NCBI GenBank assembly: GCA_963809925.1
Contig: CAWELH010000003.1
Span: 558,001-622,000, forward strand
Direction: 5' to 3'
Source: DASQZK01 sp963809925
Lineage (GTDB): Bacteria; Bacteroidota; Bacteroidia; Bacteroidales; GCA-2748055
Length of the DNA stretch: 64,000 bases
Shown here: piece by piece, positions 25,651 to 34,412 of the stretch
Layout of the letters: the number at the start of each line of letters is the position of its first letter
How positions within the stretch are numbered: the stretch's first letter is position 1
Notes under the pieces: generated by a model
Told to the model about the DNA's origin: nothing
The model's input: only the letters and a program-made list of their open reading frames with translations
Database searches by the model: none
Program-made: the position numbers and the translations under genes

Positions 25651-26973
25651 ATGACGCTTAAATTACAACGGGTACGCAGAAGTGAATTTGTGAAGAATGT
25701 TTTCACACTAGTTTCCGCCACTTCCGTTGCCCAGGGTATTGCCATCCTGATTTATCCTGTTCTGTCAAGGATTTACAGTCCTGAGGATTTTGGTCTCTTT
25801 GCCCTGTACATGAGTATTACTACCATTACTGCCATGGTGGCAACGGGTAAATATGAACTGGCCATCATGATTCCCGGGAAAGACAGTGATGGTGCATCAC
25901 TTGCGGTACTATCCTCACTTTTAGCCATTTGTTTCAGTATTATCCTCATGGTCGTCATCCTTGTGTTTAAACAGGATATCGGCCGTTGGCTGGGGAATCC
26001 TGACATCGAAAAATGGCTTTTCTTTGTCCCTTTATCAACACTACTCGTGGCTCATTTTCAAATTACAGCATACTGGTCAAACAGGAAAAAATCCTATCCC
26101 CGGATCGCTGGGGCAAACCTGAGCCAGTCGCTGGTCAATTCAGGTGTAAAAATTTCCACGGCAACTGCTCTGCCATCAGGTGGCGGACTTGTTGCAGGAG
26201 CGGTGACAGGCCAGCTAACCGGCACAATATGGTTTCTTTCCGGGATCATCAGGCGAGACCGGCAATTTTTCACCGGAGTGAATTTATCACGGATGAAGAA
26301 TCTGGCCCGTGAATTCAGACTCTTTCCGAAATTCAATATGGTGCATTACGTCATCAATAATTTTTCGTCCAACCTGCCTGTATTTTTTCTTACCTCAGCA
26401 TTCGGACCAAAGGTGGTTGGGTATTACGCTATGGGTTTTATGATGGTCAACCGTCCTGCTAATCTGATTACCAGTTCCCTCACCCAGGTCTTCTCGCAGA
26501 GGATCATTGAGAAATACAATCGTGGACAAGCCATCAGCATTGATATTAAAAAGATCGTTTTTCGGTTGGTTGCTTTTGCAGTCGTTCCGTTTCTTGCTGC
26601 AGCCATTTTCGGACCGGCGATATTCTCTTTTGTTCTTGGTAAGGAATGGCTGGAGGCTGGTAAATATATGCAAATCCTGCTTCCATGGCTGCTGGTCGTA
26701 TTCATCTCTTCTCCTCTGTCTTTTCTTCCCGATCTTTTAAGTCGCCAAAGAAAAGCCATGTGGCTGGATATCCTGAAATTCGGAATGAGGGTTGCGGCTC
26801 TTGGCGCTGGTGTACTATTACACAAAATCTACCTGGCATTAATTCTGTTTAGTGGAATAAGTTTCATTATTGTGTCTTATAATTTGTTTTGGTATATATC
26901 TTTGTCGGTTCGTGCCGATAAACGGAAGGACCTAAAAAATGCAGGAGAAGTAACTTCGAATCATCCGGAATGA
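25651..26973 (+). CDS. Polysaccharide flippase (Wzx/RfbX-type, MOP superfamily)
   Basis: A 440-residue membrane protein with about 12 hydrophobic segments. It has the typical opening of the family (FVKNVFTLVSATSVAQGIAILIYPVLSRIYSPEDFGLFALY, seen as an amphipathic start followed by SRIYSPEDFG) and a Lys/Arg-rich cytoplasmic tail. Such proteins move undecaprenyl-linked oligosaccharides across the inner membrane. It leads a four-gene cluster with 4-base or 1-base overlaps (methyltransferase, GT4, asparagine-synthase-like), so it most likely exports a surface glycan made by these and by genes elsewhere. No polymerase or initiating transferase is nearby. Confidence 0.88.
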   Translation: MTLKLQRVRRSEFVKNVFTLVSATSVAQGIAILIYPVLSRIYSPEDFGLFALYMSITTITAMVATGKYELAIMIPGKDSDGASLAVLSSLLAICFSIILMVVILVFKQDIGRWLGNPDIEKWLFFVPLSTLLVAHFQITAYWSNRKKSYPRIAGANLSQSLVNSGVKISTATALPSGGGLVAGAVTGQLTGTIWFLSGIIRRDRQFFTGVNLSRMKNLAREFRLFPKFNMVHYVINNFSSNLPVFFLTSAFGPKVVGYYAMGFMMVNRPANLITSSLTQVFSQRIIEKYNRGQAISIDIKKIVFRLVAFAVVPFLAAAIFGPAIFSFVLGKEWLEAGKYMQILLPWLLVVFISSPLSFLPDLLSRQRKAMWLDILKFGMRVAALGAGVLLHKIYLALILFSGISFIIVSYNLFWYISLSVRADKRKDLKNAGEVTSNHPE

Positions 26974-27782
26974 ATAAAATAAGAAAGGCCCTTTTAGCCA
27001 CTGGTCATATCATACGTAATCCATGGTTGCTTAATCGTGTTTTGCAGGACCCTGATATCTGGAAAGAACAGGTTGTTAAAAGATATCATATGCCGCATGG
27101 TTTGCCGGTAATTGATCCTGCTCAATTATTTGGTGATGATCCTGGAGGCGATCTCAGCATTTTTACCTTTCTCGACGGCGGCTCTCTCGTCACGGATATA
27201 CTTCTGTTGAAAAATCTGGCTCAGAAATTCAAATCTTGTTCTTACTTTGAAATCGGTACCTGGCGGGGTGAAAGCGTGGCCAATGTGGCAGAAGTCGCTT
27301 CTGAATGTTATACATTGAATTTACCGGCTGAAGACATGAGAGCCAGGAAGGTCGATGAAAAATATATTGATCTCCAGGGATTCTTTTCAAAAAGCCTCAC
27401 GAATGTGGTTCATCTCAATGCAGATTCCTCCACTTTTGACTTTGCTTCATTAAACCGTAAATTTGATCTCATCTTTATTGATGGAGACCACCATTATGAT
27501 TTTGTGAAAAATGACACCATAAAGGTTTTCCGCCACCTGGTTCATAAGGATTCAATAGTGGTATGGCATGATTACGGTATCACACCTGAAGATGTACGCT
27601 TTGAAGTAATGGCAGGGATACTCGACGGCCTTCCGTCAGATATCCACCGTTATCTTTACCATGTCTCGAATACAAAATCTGCCATACTGATCAGACGCGA
27701 CATTCCGGGATCTACACTGTTGGCACCAGTTAAGCCTGGCTTTCATTATAAAGTAAAAGTAAGTTATATCAAATCAGCATAG
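26970..27782 (+). CDS. Class I SAM-dependent methyltransferase of the surface-glycan cluster
   Basis: The 270-residue protein has motif I as YFEIGTWRGESVANVA (residues about 90-105), a middle segment FDLIFIDGDHHYDFVKNDT and VVWHDYG, the arrangement of the Methyltransf_24 type. It lacks membrane segments. The start overlaps the flippase stop by 4 bases and the stop codon shares a base with the GTG start of the GT4 gene. In this setting it probably methylates a glycan residue or a sugar-nucleotide, by inference from location. Confidence 0.75.
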   Translation: MNKIRKALLATGHIIRNPWLLNRVLQDPDIWKEQVVKRYHMPHGLPVIDPAQLFGDDPGGDLSIFTFLDGGSLVTDILLLKNLAQKFKSCSYFEIGTWRGESVANVAEVASECYTLNLPAEDMRARKVDEKYIDLQGFFSKSLTNVVHLNADSSTFDFASLNRKFDLIFIDGDHHYDFVKNDTIKVFRHLVHKDSIVVWHDYGITPEDVRFEVMAGILDGLPSDIHRYLYHVSNTKSAILIRRDIPGSTLLAPVKPGFHYKVKVSYIKSA

Positions 27783-28984
27783 TGTTGAAGAACGAAATTA
27801 AAATTCTGGTACTTCCTTCCTGGTATCTGCCAGACGGAGGAGGATTTTTCAAGGATCATGCGGAAGCCCTTCACCATGGAAAATTCAAGGTGGATGTAAT
27901 GGTTAACCGTGTGCTTGGACTTACCAGCCACACGCTTCATCAGATTCTCAGATCATCGGGTACAACGGTAAATATAGAAGGGCCGCTGAAGGTAATACGG
28001 TCTGGTTACCTGCGGTGGCCGAAGATGGAAAAGAAAAACGTGAAGGGCTGGGTCAGTAAATATCTGCGTTTATTTGAAGACTATGTCAAGCTATATGGGG
28101 AGCCCGATATTATCATTGCGCATAGTACAATCTGGGCGGGCTATGTAGCTTCACGTATTAAAGAAGAATACAGGATCCCGTATATCCTCATCGAACACCG
28201 GAGCCGTTTTGCACGCGATATTGAAGCAACCCAAAAGATGATCAGGGAATGGTACTTCCCCTATATCCGGAACAGTCTTTCACATGCCGACAGGATCATC
28301 ACTGTCAGTCAGGCTATCGACAGCCAGTTGATCAGCATCTCGCCGGGCATCAGAAACAAAATTTCCACCATACCCAACCTCATTGATACCAATTTCTTTC
28401 TGCCGCCAACGGAAAGACGCAAGAAAGAACCATTTATTTTTTTAGGGTTTGGCATCCTGGAATATGTGAAAGGATTTGACATCCTCATTGAAGCATTTGC
28501 CCGGTTTGTGGAGCGCCATGAAGGCGAATTCTTCCTGAGAATCGGGGGAAGGGGTGGAAAATACCGAAAACTCAGACACCTGGCACGCCGGTTTGGCGTT
28601 GCCGACAAGGTAACCCTTCATGGTTATGTACCGAGAGAGGAAGTCAGGCGTGAAATGCAAATGGCGAATCTGTTTATACTGCCAAGTCGTTTCGAAGCTT
28701 TCGGCGTTGTACTTATTGAGGCCATGTCGACAGGTTGTCCTGTCATATCAACCTACTCCGGCGGTCCGGAATTTATTGTAAAAGAAACGGACGGCCTGCT
28801 CGTGGAACCTGATAGCGTCGATGATCTGACACGTGCGATGGAAACAATTTACAATAATTACGAGAGTTACGATCCGGTGAAGATCAGAAAGGATGTAGCT
28901 GATAATTACGCTGTTGAGGTGATTCGTGATCGTTATCACAACCTGATAAATGAAATTCTGGATGAACGAGGTCAACCTTCTTAA
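27782..28984 (+). CDS. Glycosyltransferase family 4
   Basis: The 400-residue GT-B enzyme begins LVLPSWYLPDGGGFFKDHA and has the GT4 donor-binding region LPSRFEAFGVVLIEAMSTGCPVISTYSGGPEFI with the E-x7-E motif (E in FEAFGVVLIE). It is a retaining transferase using a nucleotide sugar; the sugar is unknown. It starts with GTG directly at the stop of the methyltransferase gene, a translationally coupled arrangement; a TTG follows immediately and could serve instead. The end overlaps the next gene by up to 35 bases. Confidence 0.88.
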   Translation: MLKNEIKILVLPSWYLPDGGGFFKDHAEALHHGKFKVDVMVNRVLGLTSHTLHQILRSSGTTVNIEGPLKVIRSGYLRWPKMEKKNVKGWVSKYLRLFEDYVKLYGEPDIIIAHSTIWAGYVASRIKEEYRIPYILIEHRSRFARDIEATQKMIREWYFPYIRNSLSHADRIITVSQAIDSQLISISPGIRNKISTIPNLIDTNFFLPPTERRKKEPFIFLGFGILEYVKGFDILIEAFARFVERHEGEFFLRIGGRGGKYRKLRHLARRFGVADKVTLHGYVPREEVRREMQMANLFILPSRFEAFGVVLIEAMSTGCPVISTYSGGPEFIVKETDGLLVEPDSVDDLTRAMETIYNNYESYDPVKIRKDVADNYAVEVIRDRYHNLINEILDERGQPS

Positions 28985-30575
28985 AAACAATGGGTTTAAA
29001 TGGCACGGTACGGATAAGCTGCATGCCAAAGGCTGCCTGATCGACCGGGCTAATAAACTTTGGTCGGGCGAGAATCTCCTCCGGTATTTTGAGGGTATTC
29101 AATCTTCGTTCGACCTGGAAGAACGGGTACGTTATGCAAACGGAATCTACAGTGTCATTGTCGAAAACGGCGATGAATATTTCGCAGCCTGTGACCCTTT
29201 CAGAACATTTCCGCTTTTCTACCTGCGCCAGAAAGGGCAGTGGTACCTTTCTGACGATCCTTACCATCTTGCAGAACTGCAGGGTTCTGTCATTATTGAC
29301 TACCCTTCATTCACCGAGTTTCTCGCTACCGGATACGTAACGGGAAATAATACACTTGCCGAAGGCATCCGGCAGATCCAGGCTGGAGAGATGATCCGCT
29401 TCGACAGCGAGGGATTGAATGCAGAATTCTATTCATCATATCGCTGCAGTACTGTCTTGGAAGATTCATACCAGGAACTGCGTGCTGAGGCAATACAGGT
29501 TATGCATAGGGCTTTCCCCAGGTTTATTACCAGCCTTGAAGGAAGGACAGCTATTTTACCGCTCAGCGGTGGCTATGATTCCAGGTTTGTTGCTGCAATG
29601 CTCAAAGATTATAAATATGAGAAGGTACTATGCTTCACCTACGGCAGAAAAGGAAGCCAGGAAGTCAGTATCTCAGGGAGGGTGGCCAAAAAACTTGGGT
29701 ATCCGTGGTATTTCGTGGAATACAATGAAGAACTGATCAGGGATTTCATGTATCGTGATGACTTTATGGAATACGCGGCCTATGCAGGTAAGTTGTCATC
29801 CATGTTCTATATGCAGGAATACTTCGCTGTAAAATACCTGAAGGAAAATAAGTTGATTCCCGACGATGGGATCTTCATTCCCGGACTGTACGGTGATTTT
29901 TTGGCAGGGGGGATGCTGAACAAACATGGGAATCTCAGCCTGGAGGAATCGGTCGGGCAGATTGCCGAAAGGATCTATAATGTCAAGTATACCTTTAAAC
30001 CACCCCAACGCAGGGATATCCCGAAAATAAAAGACCGGATTGAAAAATCCATCCAGGAAAAATTTGTAAAAGAATCCGATCTGGCATACTCCATTCATGA
30101 GGATTACGACTTTAAGGAACGGTACGGAAAATTCATCACAAATTCAACATCCACCTATACGTATTTTGGTTATGAATTCAGGCTGCCCCTTTGTGATGCG
30201 GAGTTTATAGATTTCTTCCGGCGTCTGCCCCTACATGCCAAGGTCAATAAATACCTGTATGACGATATCCTTACCAATGATTTCTTCGCATCCCGGGATA
30301 TAAATTTTAATCATGAACTCCAGCCCGGAGAACAGGTCATCCGCAGGGCAAAGATGAAAAACAGGGTGAAGGTCTGGCTCCCCGGCTGGTTTAAGAGGGT
30401 TTTTATTAACCGGAAAGATGATCTGTTCTACCGTGAGATCACCCGGTATTTCAAGGATGATCTCAGCCGGAAGGGCATAAAAATAAGGATTTACGCCAAT
30501 TCCTACAATTCGCTGATCATCCAGTGGTACGCCGACAGTGTCAAACAAATGCTGAAACACAAAAAATCATTATAA
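28950..30575 (+). CDS. Asparagine-synthase-like amidotransferase without the N-terminal cysteine
   Basis: The 541-residue protein has a class II glutamine-amidotransferase-like N-terminal half (YANGIYSVIVENGDEYFAACDPF, FYLRQKGQWYLSDDP) and an ATP-pyrophosphatase half with the PP-loop LSGGYDSR (residues 205-212). Real asparagine synthases begin Met-Cys; neither candidate start here (28950, or ATG at 28962 giving MNEVNLL) provides a Cys at position 2, so glutamine hydrolysis is probably lost and ammonia or another amine would have to be used. Such proteins occur in O-antigen clusters where they amidate sugar acids; that role is inferred. It ends the cluster, just before tRNA-His. Confidence 0.78.
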   Translation: MKFWMNEVNLLKNNGFKWHGTDKLHAKGCLIDRANKLWSGENLLRYFEGIQSSFDLEERVRYANGIYSVIVENGDEYFAACDPFRTFPLFYLRQKGQWYLSDDPYHLAELQGSVIIDYPSFTEFLATGYVTGNNTLAEGIRQIQAGEMIRFDSEGLNAEFYSSYRCSTVLEDSYQELRAEAIQVMHRAFPRFITSLEGRTAILPLSGGYDSRFVAAMLKDYKYEKVLCFTYGRKGSQEVSISGRVAKKLGYPWYFVEYNEELIRDFMYRDDFMEYAAYAGKLSSMFYMQEYFAVKYLKENKLIPDDGIFIPGLYGDFLAGGMLNKHGNLSLEESVGQIAERIYNVKYTFKPPQRRDIPKIKDRIEKSIQEKFVKESDLAYSIHEDYDFKERYGKFITNSTSTYTYFGYEFRLPLCDAEFIDFFRRLPLHAKVNKYLYDDILTNDFFASRDINFNHELQPGEQVIRRAKMKNRVKVWLPGWFKRVFINRKDDLFYREITRYFKDDLSRKGIKIRIYANSYNSLIIQWYADSVKQMLKHKKSL

Positions 30576-30612
30576 TTTTTTACCGGAACCTGTGATGGAC
30601 GAAAAAATTATT

Positions 30613-30620
30613 TAAATTTG
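30613..30620 (+). promoter_or_regulatory. -7 box (TAAATTTG) of tRNA-His
   Basis: Perfect TAnnTTTG ending 11 bases before the G-1 of the tRNA. Fits transcription starting just upstream of the mature 5' end. Confidence 0.5.
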
Positions 30621-30630
30621 CAGCCCAAAC

Positions 30631-30705
30631 GGTGGATGTAGCTCAGCCGGTTAGAGCGCTGGATTGTGGTTCCAGAGGTCGTGGGTTCGAGCCCCATCTT
30701 CCACC
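30631..30705 (+). tRNA. tRNA-His (anticodon GTG)
   Basis: Cloverleaf parts are readable: acceptor arm GTGGATG with CTTCCAC (one T-T mismatch), D arm GCTC...GAGC, anticodon arm CTGGA-TTGTGGT-TCCAG with GTG anticodon, T arm GTGGG-TTCGAGC-CCCAT. The extra 5' G at 30631 can pair with C 30705, the G-1:C73 pair that marks histidine tRNAs. The 3' CCA is not encoded. A decayed AT-rich region follows directly. Confidence 0.95.
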
Positions 30706-30720
30706 CATATGAAAATGAAT

Positions 30721-30754
30721 ACCCCTTGATACGTATGTTTCAGGGGGTTTTGTT
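30721..30754 (+). terminator. Rho-independent terminator after tRNA-His
   Basis: A 9-bp stem with one G-T pair (ACCCCTTGA with TCAGGGGGT), followed by TTTTGTTTTTTG. It lies 15 bases past the tRNA. Confidence 0.8.
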
Positions 30755-30774
30755 TTTTGTAACATTAGTCTGAT

Positions 30775-30930
30775 GAGAGAGGAGTTATGGAGCTATGGAG
30801 TTACGAGCTGTTCTTTAGGTCACTCTTCAATTCACCAAACCGCGTCCGCCGTAACTTTAGCGAACGTGGATCACCAATTCACCAATTCCCTTTGTTGAAC
30901 CACATAAGGCACATAAGGTCACTTAAGTAA
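30775..30930. repeat. Partial copy of the minisatellite/CACATAAGG repeat family
   Basis: GGAGTTATGGAGCTATGGAG, CACTCTTCAATTCACCAAA, a GC-rich CGCGTCCGCCGTA core, and GTTGAACCACATAAGGCACA follow each other. The first three are shared with the block at 55232-55860 and the last with both inverted modules. Orientation is that of the 54-56 kb block. Confidence 0.75.
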
Positions 30931-31387
30931 CTGTGGGTTTGTGCGGTTTACGGGCCTGTGTGGTGGCTTACTCACGGATACCCTATCAATTCAACTGTGA
31001 TGTTTATTTTGAGCGTATTCAAATCGCCAAAAAGGGGGTGAGTAATCTCTTTCATTCTCAAGCGCTGGGTTGTCCAATGATGGTCATGCGGTTGCCTTGC
31101 TTTTTATGTCTATCTTCCAGATTTTCCCTTTGTACAGGAATCTTAAGAGTTGATTCAGAATCGGTTGTCCGGTAAAATTTGTACTTTTAATTATGGTTGA
31201 TCTTCACTGACCGGCCTTTTTTCTATGATTCTAGATTTTTATCGGATACAAGTAATAAAAATAATAGCCGTGATTGTAGTAATTTTAGGGGTTGTTGTCC
31301 GATTCGAATTACTTGTAACTTGACAGGAAATTGCCACGCAGTCGGCTACTTTTCTTATACTAAACGTAAATCATTAAAACAAATGAA
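30931..31387. other. Non-coding gap with no recognisable content
   Basis: Several very short frames are open but none shows codon structure, a start signal or a known family. No tRNA 3'-end duplication (attachment-site repeat of tRNA-His) was found by eye. It probably belongs to the decayed region that follows the tRNA. Confidence 0.4.
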
Positions 31388-32398
31388 ATGAATAGAATAT
31401 TAAATATCAATAGAAACCTGATCACTTTTGGAATTCCGATATGTCTTTTAGGAATTTTAGTGCTTTTAATAAAATCTTCATTCCTTGTCGGGAATGAAGC
31501 CTTGATTTTGGGAATTACAGCTGACTTATTGTTGACGGTTCCATTTGTCTATTTTTTACTTGTTCGCAAGACTGAAATTCCTAATACGACAGTAATTCCA
31601 GTAATTATAGTTGGACTTTTAATTGGTTCATATTTCTTACCCAAAGAGAGTCAAACTTATCTGACATTATTCAAAACCTGGGCTTTGCCAGTTATTGAAA
31701 TCTCAATATTGACTTTTGTGGTGATTAAAGTTCGAAGTGCCATTAGAAATTATAAAAGTTTAAAAAGTCCTGCTCCGGACTTTTTCGGTGCACTAAAAAG
31801 TACTTGCTACGAAATTCTTCCAAAAAGACTTGTGTTGCCATTTGCCAATGAAGTTGCTGTGTTCTACTATGGTTTTATCAATTGGAAAACGATAGTGGTT
31901 AATGAAAATGAATTTACCTACCATAAGAAAAGCGGAACACCTGCACTATTTGGTGCATTTATATTAATTATTGGAATTGAAACATTTGCATTTCATTTTT
32001 TACTTGTACGTTGGAGTTCAATTGCCGCTTGGGTTTTAACGGCATTAAGTATTTATACTGCAATTCAAGTTTTTGGATTTGCAAAATCACTTTCTAAAAG
32101 ACCAATTTCTATCAATCAAAACAGTTTGACTTTGAAATATGGTATATTAAATGAAGTTGAAATTTTCTTTTCAGATATAGAAAGAATTGAGCTTTCAAGG
32201 AAGTCATTAGATAAGGATCGATTGACGACAACTCTTTCCCCTTTAGGAAAGCTTGAAAGTCATAACGTGATAATTTATTTGAATAGTGAGAACGAACTGG
32301 TTGGTTTATATGGGATAAAAAAGAAATTCAAGGTAATTGGACTACATATAGACGAACCACATGATTTTAAAGAAAAAACAGAAAACGCCTTACAATAA
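31388..32398 (+). CDS. Unknown multi-pass membrane protein in AT-rich region
   Basis: The 336-residue product has about five or six membrane segments in the N-terminal 120 residues, a polar linker (KSLKSPAPDFFG), a soluble stretch (AVFYYGFINWKTIVVNENEFTYHKKSG), two more membrane segments (about 195-235) and a soluble C-terminal domain with a PH-like strand pattern (SINQNSLTLKYGILNEVEIFFSDIERIEL). No family is recognised. The codons are much richer in A and T than those of the genes before tRNA-His or in the glycan locus, which suggests recent acquisition. There is no operon partner. Confidence 0.7.
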   Translation: MNRILNINRNLITFGIPICLLGILVLLIKSSFLVGNEALILGITADLLLTVPFVYFLLVRKTEIPNTTVIPVIIVGLLIGSYFLPKESQTYLTLFKTWALPVIEISILTFVVIKVRSAIRNYKSLKSPAPDFFGALKSTCYEILPKRLVLPFANEVAVFYYGFINWKTIVVNENEFTYHKKSGTPALFGAFILIIGIETFAFHFLLVRWSSIAAWVLTALSIYTAIQVFGFAKSLSKRPISINQNSLTLKYGILNEVEIFFSDIERIELSRKSLDKDRLTTTLSPLGKLESHNVIIYLNSENELVGLYGIKKKFKVIGLHIDEPHDFKEKTENALQ

Positions 32399-32543
32399 AA
32401 TTTATAATCAATGGTAGTATGCTATAATTCAATGTTTTAGCATTTAGCAAACAAAGTATTAATCCGAAAATTTGGTACTTCTGAACCCGCCACTAACTAT
32501 ACAATAAGCGCTATGCGCATTGTAAATTGACGTAAACAATAGG

Positions 32544-32640
32544 AAATTCGGCAAGACAATAAAAATATTTCTAATAGACGGCGACCCAAATGGGCGCATA
32601 AGTTGAGAACTATCCAATCGGACAGGTTCAGCTTATTTTA
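32544..32640 (+). pseudogene. Fragment resembling the N-terminus of a GIY-YIG nuclease family protein
   Basis: Reading from 32544 gives KFGKTIKIFLIDGDPNGRIS, a stop (TGA 32604-32606), then ELSNRTGSAYFNK in the same frame. This resembles the conserved N-terminal segment of a GIY-YIG-containing family (KTIKLFLIDG.P.GRI.CELSNWTGKAY): the stop would replace Cys and an Arg would replace Trp. The nuclease domain itself is missing. The similarity is from memory of the family and is not a search result. Confidence 0.45.
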
Positions 32641-32654
32641 ACAAAGTCCAGCTT

Positions 32655-32787
32655 TTATTGGAGAGTGTTTGGATTTTTCTGATCGTTTTTGGAAGCTTTC
32701 CAGTTGTGAGGTAATAATTCTGCAAGATCTTTACTGTAGTCATTATTATATTCCGGTATCCGTGTCAGCCCATTGATTAACCTACAA
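32655..32787 (-). pseudogene. C-terminal remnant of an IS66-like transposase
   Basis: On the minus strand the frame reads LINGLTRIPEYNND, then YSKDLAELLPHNWKASKND, and ends at a stop (32655-32657). The NGLxxIP...DLAELLPHNW pattern is like the very C-terminus of IS66 transposases. The rest of the element, including the catalytic DDE part, is absent, and no terminal inverted repeats are visible. Confidence 0.4.
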
Positions 32788-32946
32788 GGTCAAAAGGTTC
32801 ACAGAACTTATGCCGCGGAATCTGGATTTATAATCCCGGCATACCTCAAAGATCCGAATAATCATAAGAAAATCGATGACGGACTTGGCAGGACGGATAC
32901 AAATGTTTCATTTAGCACAATTCTGAAAAATAAATTATCTTTATAG
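32770..32946 (+). other. Short orphan frame with protein-like sequence, unidentified
   Basis: The + frame ending at TAG 32944-32946 reads LQGQKVHRTYAAESGF, then IIPAYLKDPNNHKKIDDGLGR and TDTNVSFSTILKNKLSL. Composition looks like real protein, but there is no start codon in a sensible position. It abuts the transposase remnant, so it may be the tail of an interrupted gene. Family not recognised. Confidence 0.3.
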
Positions 32947-33089
32947 TAAGATGTTTAATCGAAAGTGGCGACGTTACGTATACGTTCACACAATATGCAA
33001 CCAAAAAAGATGACGAGGGACTAACCTTAATAAACTAACAAAAAACTTGGAAGTGCGGAGTCAGCACGATAAACACTGACAAAATTAAA

Positions 33090-33989
33090 ATGAAAAAACT
33101 TATAAATAGTAAAACACCCTTAATTCTCATTTTATTTTTATTACCTGTTTTGTGTTATTCGCAAAAAGGAACAGTAAAAGTATTTTCAGAGCTTAAAGGT
33201 ATCAATGTATATCTTGACGAAGTATTTCAAGGTTCCGACAATATTAATATTGATTCTGTAACCATCGGCAGTCATTATCTAAAGGTGGTTAAGGACAATG
33301 TTATTGTTTATAGTGAACTTATTACCGTTAATCAGAATGCAGTAACCACCGCTTTTATCAAGGATTCGGAAGTGGTGCAAAACAAGTTGAAGAATGAAAA
33401 ACTTAAATTGGAGAAAGATGAACTTGAGAGTAAATCGGACGCTGTTAAACAATACAGCGAGCAACATTTAGATATTTTGGTGAATACACGTTACGTTACA
33501 GAAACCAACACCTCTTCTGAAAGCAAGTATTATCCTGGCTACTATTCTTCTACAGGAAAGACAGCATCAAACTCTGTTTCTGAAACGAAAGCTTATACTA
33601 ATTGGTTTATCACGCAGGGAGCAAGGCAAATATCACACAGCACTTTTGCTCAAATTATTGGAGAACAAAAGATAATCGATGATGTAGCAGCGCAAAATAA
33701 AATTATAAAAAGGAAAAGGGTTATTCGTAATGTTATTGGAACCCCTATTCTTATTACAGGCTTAGTTGGTGGTGGTTTTTTTGTAGCAGCTGTTGTTACT
33801 ACCAACCCATGGGTATTGCCTGGCGTAATTTATTTAGGTGGGGGTGTCACAGGTATTGCGCTATTAACAGATAAGCCAAAATATCAGTCTGTGTACTACG
33901 GCAATGATGAAGCAAAAGAAAAAATTGCCATTTACAATCAGAATTTAAAAGAAGAATTAGGCTTGCCTGTAAATTATGAACCAAAATAA
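33090..33989 (+). CDS. Exported or membrane protein with PEGA-like domain, function unknown
   Basis: The 299-residue product starts with a signal peptide (MKKLINSKTPLILILFLLPVLCYSQ). Residues about 26-95 look like a PEGA domain (GTVKVFSELKGINVYLDEVFQGSDN ... TIGSHYLKVV), a small beta fold common in surface proteins. A charged coiled-coil-like stretch follows (NKLKNEKLKLEKDELESKSD), then a Ser/Thr/Tyr-rich part and two hydrophobic segments near 212-260 (GTPILITGLVGGGFFVAAVV, WVLPGVIYLGGGVTGIALL). Codon use is AT-rich like its neighbour at 31.4 kb. No operon partner and no T9SS sorting domain. Confidence 0.7.
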   Translation: MKKLINSKTPLILILFLLPVLCYSQKGTVKVFSELKGINVYLDEVFQGSDNINIDSVTIGSHYLKVVKDNVIVYSELITVNQNAVTTAFIKDSEVVQNKLKNEKLKLEKDELESKSDAVKQYSEQHLDILVNTRYVTETNTSSESKYYPGYYSSTGKTASNSVSETKAYTNWFITQGARQISHSTFAQIIGEQKIIDDVAAQNKIIKRKRVIRNVIGTPILITGLVGGGFFVAAVVTTNPWVLPGVIYLGGGVTGIALLTDKPKYQSVYYGNDEAKEKIAIYNQNLKEELGLPVNYEPK

Positions 33990-34068
33990 TACGTTGATGA
34001 TAATTCGGAATCAAATAAAGCGGTTATTTGACTCATGAAATTCAACGATAAATTTTTAGATGCGACAA

Positions 34069-34233
34069 ATGAAATGTTCTGAATTATCCAGGATCATTAT
34101 TATAGACGGATAGTATCCGGTTTCTCAGAAAGACTCTCAAATTAAATTGAAACATGATCATAAGTCAGGCATAATTATCTTCCCAAATCACGGAAGTCAG
34201 GATTTAGCAGAGATAAATTTAATCCACAAATAG
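34069..34233 (+). pseudogene. Broken hicA toxin gene (HicA mRNA interferase remnant)
   Basis: From ATG 34069 the frame reads MKCSELSRIIIIDG, an in-frame TAG (34111-34113), then YPVSQKDSQIKLKHDHKSG and IIIFPNHGSQDLAEINL to a stop at 34231-34233. This follows the HicA layout (DGWYPVSQKGSHIKLKH ... VPNHGSKEL): the stop sits where the conserved Trp is expected (TGG to TAG) and the GSH motif with the catalytic His has become DSQ. The C-terminus is also shortened. No hicB antitoxin is visible downstream. The gene is dead by three separate changes. Assignment is from motif memory. Confidence 0.6.
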
Positions 34234-34412
34234 CCGGACCGCTGCTTTTAGTAAACAGGACGCTGAGCGGTCTGCAAGACGCTAAGAATTAATCCACCTG
34301 GAGTTTCGGTAAGGTATTCAGATATAGTTCTTTATCGTTCTTTGAAAAGAGATATTCAACTAATGCGGCCGTTCATGTGAGAGGTGGTGCCGGACGAATC
34401 CTTCCGCTCAAT

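Noticed and set aside
30933..31175. 80-codon ORF after tRNA-His
   Set aside because: Cys/Leu-rich composition, no start signal, no family; treated as chance.
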